A stretch of DNA of 64,000 nucleotides from Closterium sp. Naga37s-1 (GCA_947471745.1 CANJKZ010000172.1:3218501-3282500), one strand, 5' to 3'; positions 32,929 through 43,999 are shown, counted from the first letter of the stretch. The notes: generated by a model not told the origin, from the sequence alone. A program made the numbers and translations.

Positions 32929-33164
32929 TGTTATTATAGTTATAGCACCGAACCAGGCTACGTGTACCGAACTCAAGCCTTTTCGGTTCCCACCGAATTG
33001 CTTTCTACCGAGTTCGGGAAGGTTCTGTTTGGGACGCTTCGTGACCCTCAGAACATTCGCGTAACACCTGGGTTACCTGCCTTGTGTCGAGCCTATATAT
33101 AGCCTCGCCTTGTACCCAGGTGGATCATTCAATAGATTTATCTTTCCTGAACCAGATCCTCACA
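32929..33164 (+). repeat. LTR of family K, solo copy in the kinesin intron
   Basis: About 236 bp from TGTTATTATAG to CCTCACA, matching 35923-36153. It has a TATA-like CCTATATATAGCCTCG (about 33090-33105) followed by TTGTACCCAGGTG, as expected near an LTR transcription start. No target duplication is seen. It is an old solo LTR lying only about 30 bp from the kinesin donor site at 33195-33200. Confidence 0.7.
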
Positions 33165-33200
33165 TCTTCAGTGGGAGATGTTTTCATTCTGCACTCTTAC

Positions 33201-33380
33201 CTCAATGCCTTTGAACACTTTCTCGTGTTCTGCACCCGGATCATAGACATGGTCGAATGTATAAGGTGTATCCCTTCCATCACTAGACCAATGTTGTACA
33301 GTGCGCTCGTCCCGAAACGTGACCACCCCCGTATGACCCTTTTGTGACGGGCGGCATCGTACGATTGCACGTTTGCATGA
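33201..33380 (-). pseudogene. kinesin motor exon, start of the motor domain
   Basis: Reads KRAIVRCRPS, then ERTVQHW and YTFDHVYDPGAEHEKVFKG, ending at the strong donor GAG|GTAAGA. This is the first motor strand (usually I-R-V-Y-C-R-x-R-P) and the F-D-x-V-F region that precede the P-loop. T-V-x-H-x-W is typical of the plant KCBP class. The right boundary is unclear because no AG acceptor lies close before the motor start. It joins the next exon in phase. Confidence 0.7.
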
Positions 33381-33488
33381 GTGGGGGCAACAGGAAATGA
33401 AGGATTTAAGATAACACATTTTTTTGACTGGAACTGGATGGAAAAAAATGACAAACATTAACTGCATTTGCACACTACTTAAGAGCAC

Positions 33489-33577
33489 TCATCTTGCATC
33501 TCGTTATGCAGCCGTTGCCGCTTTGAGCGCTCCTCCAAGAACTGCTTCTCCAAATCATTCATCTGAGCTTTCAATGT
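33489..33577 (-). pseudogene. kinesin neck coiled-coil exon
   Basis: An 89-nt exon with acceptor ATACAG and donor GA|GTGC. It encodes TLKAQMNDLEKQFLEERSKR then QRLHNEMQD. A charged helix of this type precedes the motor in minus-end kinesin-14 proteins, linking a coiled coil to I-R-V-x-C-R. A further helix-like piece (EHLQDVCQMMQVER, about 33780-33827) may be another exon. No tail domains (MyTH4 or FERM) were recognised, so the gene is incomplete at its 5' side. Confidence 0.6.
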
Positions 33578-33935
33578 CTGTATCATATGCACATATAGAA
33601 GAGTGATATTTAGTTTTGATGACCAATATGAATAATGTGGGGGTATGGCGGGTACAGTAACAAGAAGATGGAGAGAGAATCAAGAAGGCAGAAAGAGAGA
33701 CAAACTGGTGAGGAACGAAACAAAAATGTTTGGGAGGTAGATATGCTGGAGGAGAGAGAAGCCCGCAGGGGGGAGAGAATCGAACGTTCAACTTGCATCA
33801 TTTGACAGACGTCTTGCAGATGCTCCACCCTCTGTCAACGGGAGTTGTGTATTGGACCCGTCCTTGCTTGGGCGGAGCCGACTTCGTGGTCGGGTGTGCG
33901 AGAGGTGCTTCCGACCTGCAGCAGTGGGCAAGTTG

Positions 33936-34541
33936 GTCGACGGGTTCGTCGACTTGCGCGTGATCACTGCGATGGCGCCGATTTCGGGAGGGCACCGACT
34001 TCGGGAGGTCGACTGGGCGGTCGACCTGCGAGGGTGTCGACTTGGTGACGCCGACTTGGGGAAGCCGACGTGGTGTGGTCGGCTAACAGCTGGGCTGGCC
34101 GACCTGGAGTTGGTCGACCAGAAGTGTGGTCGACTTGGCGTGGTCGACCGGAGGTGGTCGTCGACCTGGGTGGTTGACGGGCACGAGGAGAAGTCTCTGG
34201 TCGACGTGGTTGCCCGGTTGACCAGGTTACCCAGGCGACGGGGTTCTGCAGAGGAGCGCGACAGTCACCCAGGTGGTTTTGGCGAGGTCGACCATGGTGG
34301 TGGTATCTCGAGGTCGACGTGGCTGATCAGGTGCAGTCGTTGGCACGTGGACGACTTGGCCGCGAGCATCTGCGAAGCGGGTGCACTGCTGTCATGCGGG
34401 TGCAACGCTGTGCAGCTGCCTTGCTACAGCGTTGGCATGCCGTCGACCTGCAGCGTTGTCAGACCGCGACTTTGCACTGTTGGAGCGCGATCGACCTTGT
34501 CGTGCTGGACCGTGGTTGACCGTGCTGCGCTGGCAGTCGAC
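33936..34541. repeat. GTCGAC-rich tract
   Basis: The palindrome GTCGAC occurs about fourteen times in about 600 bp, mostly as GGTCGACTTGG or GGTCGACCTG variants on irregular spacing. A 238-residue plus-strand frame (33852-34568) spans it, but its content (repeated VD, LVD, VVD) follows from the repeat, so I do not call a gene. Confidence 0.7.
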
Positions 34542-34569
34542 CTGCATGCTAGCAAGCGTCTGATATAGT

Positions 34570-34929
34570 CAATGTTGCTTTGCCTTGTTCAACCATCGTT
34601 GTCAATCTTTGCTAGTGAAACTCTCGCCAAATTCCCCCGTGAATGTGCAAGTAGAGAACACAAAAGCAAACACGTTAAGAAACGCTACGACCACTAGCAA
34701 AGATTCTGCTTATGTCGCAATTTTCGCCATGACACGCGCTTTCACCCGAAGTCGTTAGATCCCTCGCGCGTCGGTCTCGCAACTTCTGCACCGCTTGATA
34801 TAGGTCCCGACAATTCGCGATTCTCATCGCTATATCGCAAACGATTTCGCCAACAATTGAACTCACGATCCTGCTCAAAAAAACGCGCGAGGGGGGTTAT
34901 TAAAAAAAAAAGCGAAATGTGGTGCTTAC
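34570..34929. other. no gene seen
   Basis: Mixed sequence with no recognised coding, repeat or RNA. It contains imperfect repeats of a TATCGCAA-like word near 34710-34850. Confidence 0.4.
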
Positions 34930-35249
34930 TACCAAAATCCCAACCACTAGACCACTGGGATAAAAGGGCTTGTTTGTGTAGCGGGTAAGTGCGCCCATAA
35001 CCCCCAAGGCCAACGCGCCTGTAACCCTTCCCTAGGATCAATCGAAGATCACCAGTGGACCTCTGACACCCCCCCGCACTGGGATGCCCGAAGTGCACAC
35101 ACCGGGTTTCGAACCCGAGACATTCGCTCTGATACCATGTCAGAATCCCAGCCACTAACCACTGGGATAAAAGGGCTTGTTTCAGTAGCGGGTGAGTGCG
35201 CCCATAACCCCCCAGGCCGACGTGCCTGTAACTCTTCCCTAGGATCAAA
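34930..35249 (-). mobile_element. TRIM, second copy, one LTR shortened
   Basis: On the minus strand: an LTR part (35249-35138) ending TTCTGACA, a perfect TGGTATCAGAGC primer site (35137-35126), a 69-bp centre with CGGGTTCGAAACCCG, a seven-G purine run, then a complete second LTR (35068-34930). It is the same family as 5695-6073. The A-box-like TGGTCTAGTGG and the B-box-like GGTTCGAAACC are both present. It is an old, non-coding fossil. Confidence 0.75.
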
Positions 35250-35364
35250 CGGGGAAGGAGTGCATAGCTCACTTCAACCACCACCGCCAGCCCATCATGT
35301 GCATCGAGTGGAGCGCGCATGAGAGCTCCACGCTTGCTACCGCTGACAACCAGATCACGTAAGT

Positions 35365-35423
35365 GGTGTGGGAGTGGTGGTGGGAGAGGTGGTGGTGGGA
35401 GTGGTGGTGGGAGTTGTGGTGGT
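35365..35423 (+). repeat. GGTGGTGGGAGT simple repeat
   Basis: A short run of GTGGTGGGAGTGGTGG units ends exactly where a TRIM LTR begins. Confidence 0.8.
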
Positions 35424-35562
35424 TGTCAGAGGTCCACTGGTGATCCCCGATTGATCCTAGGGAAGGGTTACAGGCACGTTGGCCTGGGGGGTTGTGGGCG
35501 CGCTTACCCGCTACACAAACAAGCCCTTTTATCCCAATGGTCTAGTGGTTGGGATTCTGACA
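35424..35562 (+). mobile_element. TRIM LTR, solo
   Basis: 139 bp from TGTCAGAGG to TTCTGACA, matching both TRIM copies. No primer site follows and the flanks do not match, so it is a solo or recombined LTR. The family end structure ATCCCA...TGGGAT is kept. Confidence 0.75.
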
Positions 35563-35574
35563 CTTACCAGCGTC

Positions 35575-35928
35575 GGCGCCAAATTCGTCGCCCCCGGCGG
35601 TTTTTCGAAGTAGGAATTTCTTGAGCGCGCTGCTTAGCTGAAACTCCGCGAGTGAAAACGGCTTTGATTACCAAGTGTCACGGGATCGAATTTCCACTCG
35701 AGAATGTTGCACTAAAGGTGAATACAAGGTGTATTTATACTCAAAAATACATAGAAACAACAGATAATCCGAACCTTCAGGGACGCGCTCTTCTTGAATG
35801 AATTATCACTAGTGCGTATAAGCACGCAAGCCCATTGGCACTTCGGATTATGGCGAGATTACGCCCTGTATTCACCTTTAGTGCAACATTCTCGAATGGA
35901 AATTCGATCCCGTAACACAATATTTTAT
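35575..35928. repeat. inverted-repeat (fold-back) element, copy 2
   Basis: Arms 35675-35729 and 35864-35918 are inverted copies of about 55 bp, starting GTGTCACGGG or GTGTTACGGG and ending in GGTGAATACA. The loop is 35730-35863. The left flank (35575-35660) also occurs at 22173-22255. No coding is seen. It may be a fold-back or MITE-like DNA element, but no target duplication was found. Confidence 0.75.
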
Positions 35929-37140
35929 TATAGTTATGGCACCGTTCTAGGTTGCACCAAATTTTAGGCTTTTCTATTGCCACCGAATTTCCGTCTACCG
36001 AATTTGGGAAGGACCCGTTCGGGATGCTTCGTGACCCGCGGAACCCTCTAATAACACTCGGGTTATTGCCTTTGTGTCGATCCTATATATAGCCTCGCGT
36101 TGTACCCAGGTGCTCATATTATAATTTCTGATCCAGATCCTTCGATCCTCACACTCGGTAATCAGAGCTCATTTACACGCAAAGTTTTCAACCGCTAAAA
36201 CCTAGCCTTTAATTATCGTGGGGGCGAATGATAAAAAGCGTCAATTTCGGGTAAGTAAACCAGTTCCACCCAATATTTCTAAGTTGCCCTTGATCCGGTT
36301 TTCGAACACTACCCAGGTTTATTGGCGAAAAAGTTGGAATTTCGACCGTCAGATCGAATCACATCTCAATGGCCTAGAGAATTTCGCCCAAAAAGGTTGG
36401 AGCATCGGATCGACTTTCTTCTCAACGACCGAGATCGGACGTATAGATTCCGCGTTCAACAGTTTTGCAGTCGTGCCGAAACGCAGTCAGTCGACAAGCG
36501 CATTTTTTTCGTCGCAAATCGTCCTGTAAATCGCCAAATGGAGGAGATTGGTGGTAATTCTGTACAAGAAATTATGAAGTTATGCACCGACTTGGACAGA
36601 CGTGAGCAGCACTCCAACGAATTGAGGTGTTACGTGCCAACCAGTCGGCAGCCGCCACGGCAGCAGCGAACGCAACAGCGACGACGGCGACACCGACAAT
36701 TTTACCTGCGACAACGGTAGCAGCTACAGTTAACCTCGAAGCAGCGAAGCCGAGGCAACCAGAGGCGTTCGATCCTATATGGAAAGGGAGCGACGCCCGT
36801 CGAAGCCGTTGGATGCGCATACGGCTCGTAGCAACACTGTTACACTGTTATGTCGACACTAATCACACGAGTGATACAAAACATGCGTACATGTACGAAA
36901 TATGTATATTCAGTCTCGAGCCTGTTGGAACAATTTCTTGGCAGTCGAGCAAGCAAGAGTTCATAACTCTTTCGTCCACGGAAGCTGAAATTGTTGCCGC
37001 CTGCACAACAACGAAAGGACATTATGCGAATTAATAAATTTGTTAGTTGTACGCTAGGCAGAGTTACTGTTTATAGTGTACATATTTGGCACTTATGAAC
37101 CCTCTATGCCCTCATGTTAGTGTTCCATCATCCTGACATG
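35923..37140 (+). mobile_element. family K copia relic: LTR, leader and RNase H scrap
   Basis: An LTR (about 35923-36153) with TATA-like CCTATATATAGCC is followed by CGGTAATCAGAGC, close to the tRNA-Met primer site. At about 36850-37034 the plus strand reads a copia RNase H piece, GTISWQSSKQEFITLSSTEA. Between them lies unrecognised sequence, part of which (36316-36482) recurs at 44857-45025. It is an old, heavily reduced fossil. Confidence 0.65.
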
Positions 37141-37179
37141 GCATGATAAGCTAGTTAGGTTGCCGCTTCCGCTTCTTCT

Positions 37180-38960
37180 ATCATAGCCCGCCTCTCGTGT
37201 TCACTAGTGCGCACCCCTAGTGCGCTACTAGGCGCACCCCTAGTGTGCCCCTAGTGCGCCCCTAGTGCGCCCTAGCAGCACCCTATCGACCGGCCCCTAG
37301 CGTGCCCCTTCCCCGCCCCTTGAGTGACCCGACGCGCCCTGCCTTAGCCGCCGCGCCCTGCCCTAGTCGCCCATAGCGCCCTGCCTTGAGACGCTGGCCA
37401 CTGTTCCCTAGCCACCCGTGGCGCCCCTGACTAGGCTGTCATCGCACCCATGCCTAGGCCTCTGTCATGCCCCTACCAATGCCGCCGTCGCACCCCTGTC
37501 CAGCTTGCCTTTGCGCCCTGCCTAGGTCACCCTTGCGCCCCTGCCTAGGTCGCCCGCTGTGCACTACTATAGCCAGGCGCAAGGCCATGCCAGCGCCAGC
37601 GCAAGCAACGCCAGCGCCCTAACGCCAGCGCACGCACCACCAGCGCCATGCGCCATGTGCCAACGCACGCAGCACCATCGCCCGCGCTCGCCCGTGGGCG
37701 CCGTCTGCGCTACTCACATCGCGCGCCGTCTATACCGCCCGCGCATCCGCGCAGCCCGCGCCACTAGTGCCACCTGCACCGCCCTGGCCATCTGCACTTC
37801 CTGCCCCGCCTGCACCACCCGAGGTGCCCGTGCCTACTAAAGTCTGCAGTGTTGCCACTTGACCTTGCCGTGCCTTTCCCTGCAATTCAAGTTTCCTGTA
37901 GCCTTGCACTTCCTTCTCCAGTGGCGGCTTCTTCTCAGTTCCTGATGCTAGGGTGACTGAGTCGGTGTTGCGTGTCGATGTGTAGGATCGTGCGGTTGAC
38001 TTTCAATCGTGGCTGCTCGAGGTCCTGCTCTTCCTGAAGAGCTAGATTCGGCAGGACGTCTCCCTGTACGAGCACGCCTCTCATCAGATCCTAGCCATGC
38101 CGTATGCTTCTCCTCCTACTGCTGGCGCCAGTCCTGACCAGCAGAATGAGTCCAGCACGACTTGATTGGAGTACAAACACTAGAAGGCACGAGGCACTAC
38201 TTCACGCCTAGCCATCTGTCACCGCCTCCCGCAGGCCGAGCGAGAGCGCTTCACCTAGGTGAAGACGGCTAAGGAATATTTGGATGTTGTTATTGCTCAC
38301 TAGTCCATTGCTTCGTCTGCTACTTTAGGCCGCCACCTTCTACCCCCCCTCTTTCTTGATCTCCCTTCGTTCCACATTGCCACGCACGCACCTGAACTTG
38401 CTTGACGCTCGCTTCCGCATGGCTTGCACTACCGGGCTCTTTAAAAAGGACCGTCTCCCCATGTATCTAACACTGTACTTCCTCGCGACCCACCTCCCTG
38501 ACCGCTTTTCGGGTGCCCGCAACGCCTTCCTCACTCTGCACCCCATGACCATCAATATCGATCGCCTGAGATGCGTATCACTGAGATCGATTCTTGTCTC
38601 TGCGCTATCGCCGCCTCCTCAAGTACTACGTTTTTCCCCATCTTTGAGGGGTGCGCCTCGGCTTTGCTGCTGGAGGCGGTGCTGGTCCAGGGGGGGTTAG
38701 CCATAGCAGCATCAGAGTTAGCTTCAACAGCAGTACTCGCATCAGTTTCAGTGGTGCTTTGGCCGCCTCTCCAACCTCCATACGGTGCCCATCTTAGATT
38801 GGGTTGCGCTGCTCTGTTGGGACCCCTACTTTGGATGTGTCTGTCAAGCATGCTGCCTTGTATTCTGTGCTTACCATGTATGCTGATGACTATAGTTATG
38901 TTGGATCTCTTTATTCTTGTGTGCCTATACTAGGATATCTAGGAATCTCTACTACAAGAT
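37180..38960 (+). mobile_element. copia 5' fragment: leader and gag
   Basis: The leader (about 37.2-37.85 kb) has repeated CCCCTAGTGCG units and GCCAGCGC words. Gag resembling Copia-A follows, including RAVDFQSWL-like sequence near 38.0 kb, YLTLYFLATHLPDRF near 38.46 kb and IFEGC near 38.64 kb. Traces of the pre-protease region with LYSVLTMYADD-like sequence appear near 38.87 kb. Protease, integrase and RT were not seen. It is an old fossil with many breaks. Confidence 0.75.
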
Positions 38961-39299
38961 CATCTTCTGTTGCTTGCACATGCGCGACCACCGCTAAGGC
39001 GTCACTTTTCTTCAAACATGACCCTGTCGCATCTTAGTTCTTTGTCTGCGACCACACCGCTTTGTGCGGCTTTCCGCACGGAACATAAACATTCCAGGTG
39101 TCGAATCTGTCATTGCCTCCCTGCGATGTTTCTTCATGTAGTATTGACCCTGCGAGCGAAGATAAATCGTGAGGTGTTCCTCACTTGCCATTTGGCGAAT
39201 ATATGTCCGAAATTTGTTGGCATCAAAACTGTGACGCTCAGCAACACTAAACTGGTGATGCGGTACTGTACAACTTCTACGTAGGCTTGGAAGCGAGGG
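38961..39299. other. no gene seen
   Basis: Unassigned sequence between the gag fragment and an old LTR. No domain or repeat family was recognised. Confidence 0.4.
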
Positions 39300-39461
39300 T
39301 CAAGGTGGTTAGGTTCCAACAACTCTACCGCGAAAATTCCAATTGACCCTACGCTGACATCTAAACAACCTTAATTGAGGTCTAAATAACCTCAATGTTG
39401 CCTCGTGTTGTACCCATGTTCTCATATTATAAATTTTGAACCAGTTCCTTCGCTCATCACA
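39300..39461 (+). repeat. LTR of family K, partial and diverged
   Basis: The last part (GCCTCGTGTTGTACCCATG, then TCTCATATTATAAATTTTGA, ending TCATCACA) matches the end of the LTR at 35923-36153. The left edge is uncertain. Confidence 0.55.
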
Positions 39462-39768
39462 CCGACCCTGATGGCATCGGCAGAGATTGCCACACACCGA
39501 CCGCATCAACGAACGTCAAAGTCGCAGGAAGAGGTCTAGCCGCGATCGCCAAAACTGAGCGATACGCTCCGCCGGACGAAGGAATGTCGGCGCTAGAGCT
39601 CGAAATCGCATCGCGCCACGTTTTCGGCACTCCATAAGATCCCCTCCCAGGACCTACTTCAGAGCAACTTGAATGAATCTTGTGCGGACAACGGAGTAGC
39701 GCGACCCTATACCAAGGAGGAATTCATGAAGGTATACCCCCACTAACGCGACCCCACGAAGAAACTCT

Positions 39769-40053
39769 TTGTCACATAGGAAGAGCAGCTCGCACGTCGC
39801 GCAGCGGAGGAGCTTCGCCAGAAGAGCATCGTCGAAGCTCGCGGAACATTCGCATGCGGAGCATGGGGAGAAGAAGAAAAACGCCTCCAATGAAGGGGCG
39901 TGGGGCAGCAACGACGGCTGGGGAACCAGCAGCAGCGGTACCTGGGGCAGCACGGAAGGCACCTGGGCTAACGCTGGCGGAGGCTGGGGCACTACTACTG
40001 GCGGAACCAGTGGAGGATGGGGCACCTCAGGCAAAGGCTGGGGTGCAACATGA
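39769..40053 (+). other. Gly-Trp-rich reading frame, function unknown
   Basis: A 94-residue frame whose second half is a GW repeat: GAWGSNDGWGTSSSGTWGST, then EGTWANAGGGWG and SGGWGTSGKGWG. There are seven Trp, each next to Gly. GW/WG repeats are known from Argonaute-binding proteins. Low-complexity tails of retroelement gag proteins can look alike, and this one lies after an LTR of family K. A neighbouring frame upstream has the acidic-basic run EEQLARRAAEELRQK. I cannot tell whether it is host coding or part of a retroelement. Confidence 0.35.
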
Positions 40054-40189
40054 GAGTACAAAAGGGGGGAAACGGAAGAATCAGAAGAAATCGAACTACC
40101 GATTGTTCCTCTCGGCCGCTCCCCACGCATCCTGTCAACATAGATTTTATATGCTGTGTTTTGTCTAGTCTAGTTGTCGCACGTCACTC

Positions 40190-41383
40190 CGCAGTCGTCT
40201 CACCCGCAACGTCCGGTCCCTGTCGTGTCTGGGGGTGCGAGAGGTGCAGCTGCGGAGGGTGGGGGTACTGGGGCTGCTGGACCTGGTGGTGCTGGCTCTG
40301 GGGGTGTAGGGGGTGAGAGAGTGGAGACCTTTCCTGTGGAGGACACGGCTGTCTCGGCGGCCTCGCCCCGCCTCACCTCCTGGCTTCCAGTCTGTTCCAC
40401 AGTTCCCTCCTCGTTCGGCGCTGCGACCGGTTGCTGCGGGGCCTGGGGGTGTTCCTACAGGAGGTACTGGAGACACCGAGAATGTCGTTGCTGGAGGTTC
40501 TATTTCTGGGGGTGGTGGAGCCGGAGACACGGCGGAGAGGGTGGAGAGGGAGGAGCAGGAGCGGTTTGAGAGGGCACGGCAGCAGAAGAAGAAGAAGCAG
40601 CAGCAGAAGGCGCAGTCTCAGTCGCAGCGTCTGGAGAGGGTAGAGGAGGAGCCACGGCCACGCCACAGGAGGCGGAGCAACGGCGACTGCGCGACCTGCC
40701 CGACCTAGCACCTGCACGCTTTGTTCGTCGTACCCTGCCGTCCCCTCCTGTCCCCCCTGCCCAATCCCTTTCCTTGTCCCCGTGGGCTCGTTGTGCTCCT
40801 CTCAGTCGTGCTGTGTCTCGTTACTGTGTCGGTCCCGTTACCGTGCGGATGGCCCGTTTCACCTTGTTCTCCACTCTCTTGTTCCACCTCCCCCAGTCCT
40901 TCCACAGCCTCTAGAGTCGTCCCTCACTATGTTTCACGACCCGTTGTTCGACTACCTCCATGCCACCCGTCATGTCGTCTCCCGTGTTCTGTTCGCATAA
41001 ATCACTCACCTGAGTGCCCCCCCGTTGTCTGTCTCGGCTCTTGTTACCACTGTCATTGGCTTTGCCTCTTCCTGCCGACTTGACTACGCCGGTGAGTGGC
41101 CCTGCTTGTTCTCCGTCCTCTGGGGGTGCACATATCTTTCCCGTGGAGGTCCTCAAGGACATGCAGGTCGAGCTTGGTTTCCTGGCGGCCACTGTTCCTT
41201 ATCTCTGCACCATGCTGCTTGCCCCTGAGAGGGATCCAGACGCCCTTGACATCCCGATCCCTCGTATTCACGCCGAGGCGGTCTCGTAACCCTGGGCTTC
41301 ACACTGGATAGTAGCAGAGGAGGCATAGATGGCATTGTATAGGTCGACAGGCACTTACATCGACGCAGTCCCACCACCCCCAT
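40190..41383 (+). mobile_element. copia pol fragment (linker and start of RT region)
   Basis: The integrase-RT linker rich in Gly/Ala (about 40.2-40.7 kb) includes REEQERFERARQQKKKKQQQ. Pieces resembling Copia-A's pre-RT region follow, such as LGFLAATVPYLCTMLLAPE near 41.2 kb and YIDAVPPP near 41.36 kb. It then meets the 3' end of an opposite-facing element. It is an old fossil with many breaks. Confidence 0.75.
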
Positions 41384-43990
41384 AGGCAAAGTGGGGGAGA
41401 ACAAGGGGTCACAAGACCAGTCAAGAGAAGCAGAGCAAGCTCAGGGTGGATCACGAAGTCACCACACACTCTAAGCACAAGCAAATGGCCACAAGGCCAG
41501 TTCACATGCAGAGTTATATAAATGGGAACAAGCAGTACAGTGATCACAACCTAGCAAGTGTAAGCATGCAGGTATAAGTATATAGATCACAGTACCAGCA
41601 AAGTCACAAAGTGAGCAAGTGAGGCAAAGTAGGCACAAGGCCTAAAACAGTACAGAAAGGATGATGATCACCAGGCTGAAGTGCCTTGGTGAATATATTA
41701 GCAGTGTTGGCCTGAATGGCCACGTAAGCAAGACGAAGCTGACCATGCTGCGGCAACTCTCGAGCAAGGAAGTAACATAGGTGCTCCTGACACAAGGCAA
41801 TCATGGCCTTGTTGTCTACGTACAGAACTGGAGGGAAACTAGGCCACTCTCCCAAGTCGGTCAGTAGGTAGGTGAGCCAGCGTAACTCCTGTGCAGCCAT
41901 GGCCCCTGCGTAGATCTCAGCCTCATAACTAGAACTGAGAACAGAAAACGAGCGGGTAGACCGCCAAGAAACAGAACCGGAGCCAAGGCTGAAGGTATAA
42001 CCCTGTGACGACCGCTGCGTAGCCAAGTCGTCAACCCAAGAAGCGTCTGCGTGGCCAGTGAGAACAACTCGACCCCGTCCTCCAAGCACGAGCCACATGT
42101 TCGACGTACTGCACAAGTAGCGCAATACCCTCTTAGAGGCCTCCCACTGCTCTAGTCGGTGTCTCCCGAGCGTAACGTAGCGTGCCGGGATGCTAAGAGG
42201 GTAGGCAAGATCAGGGCGAGTGCAGGTCATCAGGTACATGAGGCAGCCCACAAGCTCTGGATACGGGCCACTCGGCTCTAAGGACTCGTCCGAAGGTGGA
42301 GCTGAGAGCGAGTGTCCGGTAGGCAGAGGAGTGGACTGTGGCGAGGACCAAGTGAAGCCGAAGCGCTGAAGGACCTGCTGCACCATGTGTGACTGAGTCA
42401 AGGTGATGGTGCGCCGTGCTCTGTCCCGGATGATCTGCAAGCCAAGATGTGCATGTGTGTCTCTACTGCAGCTCCGACTTCACTAGGGCCAGTGCCTTAG
42501 TGTCAGCTGTGGCAAAAACCAAGTCGTCGACGTACACGAGGATGTAGAACGGCGGCATCGAAGCGTCAGTGCGCAGAAACAGCGACGGGTCAGCTGTCGA
42601 AGGAGCAAACCTAAGAGCCGCAAGCGTCGTCCTTAGTGTGTCGTGCCACTCACGAGGCGCCTGGCGGAGACGGTAGACTGACTCCACTGGGTACCTGCAG
42701 GAAACGACCCAGTAAAGCCAGGTGGGCGGCTTAGCCAGATCTCCACATGCAGGGTGCCCTGTAATTAAGCTGTGCTAAAGTCAAGAGAGTGAAGCTCGTA
42801 GTCACGCTGAGCGGCGACGTGCCGCAGCACCCGAAGAGTGGTCAACTTCGGGGTAGGGGAGAAGGTCTGGAAGAAGTCAACTCCCTGTCGCTGACTAAAG
42901 CATCGTGCAACGTAACGAGCCTTGAAGGCAGGCAGAGAACCCGGCGGTCGCTTCACCCTGAAAATCCACATGCCATCGACTATGTTCGCCCCAGGAGGGG
43001 GAACTGCGTCGACGTAAGTGCCTGTGGAATTCCAGGATGCCATCTCTGCGTCCATGGCTGTCTGCCACTTAGAGGCATAGGGACCCGTAATCGCCTCTAG
43101 GTAAGAGCGTGGGGTCGGGATGTTTGGTGCATCCGGGTCTTCCTCAGGTGCAAGCAGCATGGACACGAGATGAGGTACAGCAGCTGCAAGACACTCAAAG
43201 TCCTCCTGCCTGTCCTCAAGGACGTCCGTGCCAAGAGCACACTCACCCGCGACGGACGGAGGACAGTCAGACTCAGACTCAGCAACAAGACTAGCGGCGT
43301 ACTCAAGAGGACAGGCGGCATCAAAGTCAACAAGCTCAGCAACAAGGGCGGACGCAGCAGTGGACTCAAACGAAGTGTCAGTGACAACAAGGGCGAGAAG
43401 ACGTGTGACAGTAGGACTGGTAGCACGAACTAAGTCAGACTCAAGGTCCGGACCGTTAGGAAGGGAGGACGCAGGAGGAGACGGCAGGGGAACTCGCAGT
43501 GGAACAAAGGAAGGACGAAGTGTCATAAGGTGAGTGCCGGGGACAGGAGGAGGACGCGGACGTGGAACACGACGACCAGTGCGACCAGCGCGAACAGGCG
43601 AGGCAGGGCGAGATGCATGCTCTCAACGCTCTGTAAGAGAGTCTGTCTGCTCAGTGTAAGGAGAAGAAGCAGGCAATGGGAAGGCTGGTAGTAATTGTGG
43701 CTGCGACTGGTCAGGCGGTGGACACAGTAGAGGTGGACACAGTAGAAGACGGGAGGCCAAGAACCTGGCGAAACAGTGGAACAAAGTACGGTCGCGGTCG
43801 CACAGTGCCTCCAGCACCAGTACCGACAGCTATAGCACCCCCAACGCTAGCACCTCCAGCTCCAGGGTCTCCAGCTCCAGTACCTGCAGCACCACCAGCA
43901 CCTCCAGCAGCAGCACCACCACAAGCTCCGGCAGCTCCAGTACCTCCAGCACAAGCACCTCCAGGACCAGCAGCTCTAGCACCTCCATTG
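41384..43990 (-). mobile_element. Copia-F, 3' part of a copia element
   Basis: Minus-strand copia with a polypurine tract at its left edge but no LTR beyond it. RNase H and RT occupy about 41.6-42.95 kb with VYVDD near 42.53 kb. The pre-RT region lies at about 43.0-43.6 kb, and a Gly/Ala-rich linker runs to about 43.99 kb. Gag, protease and integrase are not seen. It is a fossil with several breaks. Confidence 0.88.
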
Positions 43991-43999
43991 TTATGTGAT

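Noticed and set aside
33852-34568. A 238-residue frame as a host gene
   Set aside because: Its sequence follows the GTCGAC-rich repeat; no domain, splice or start support.
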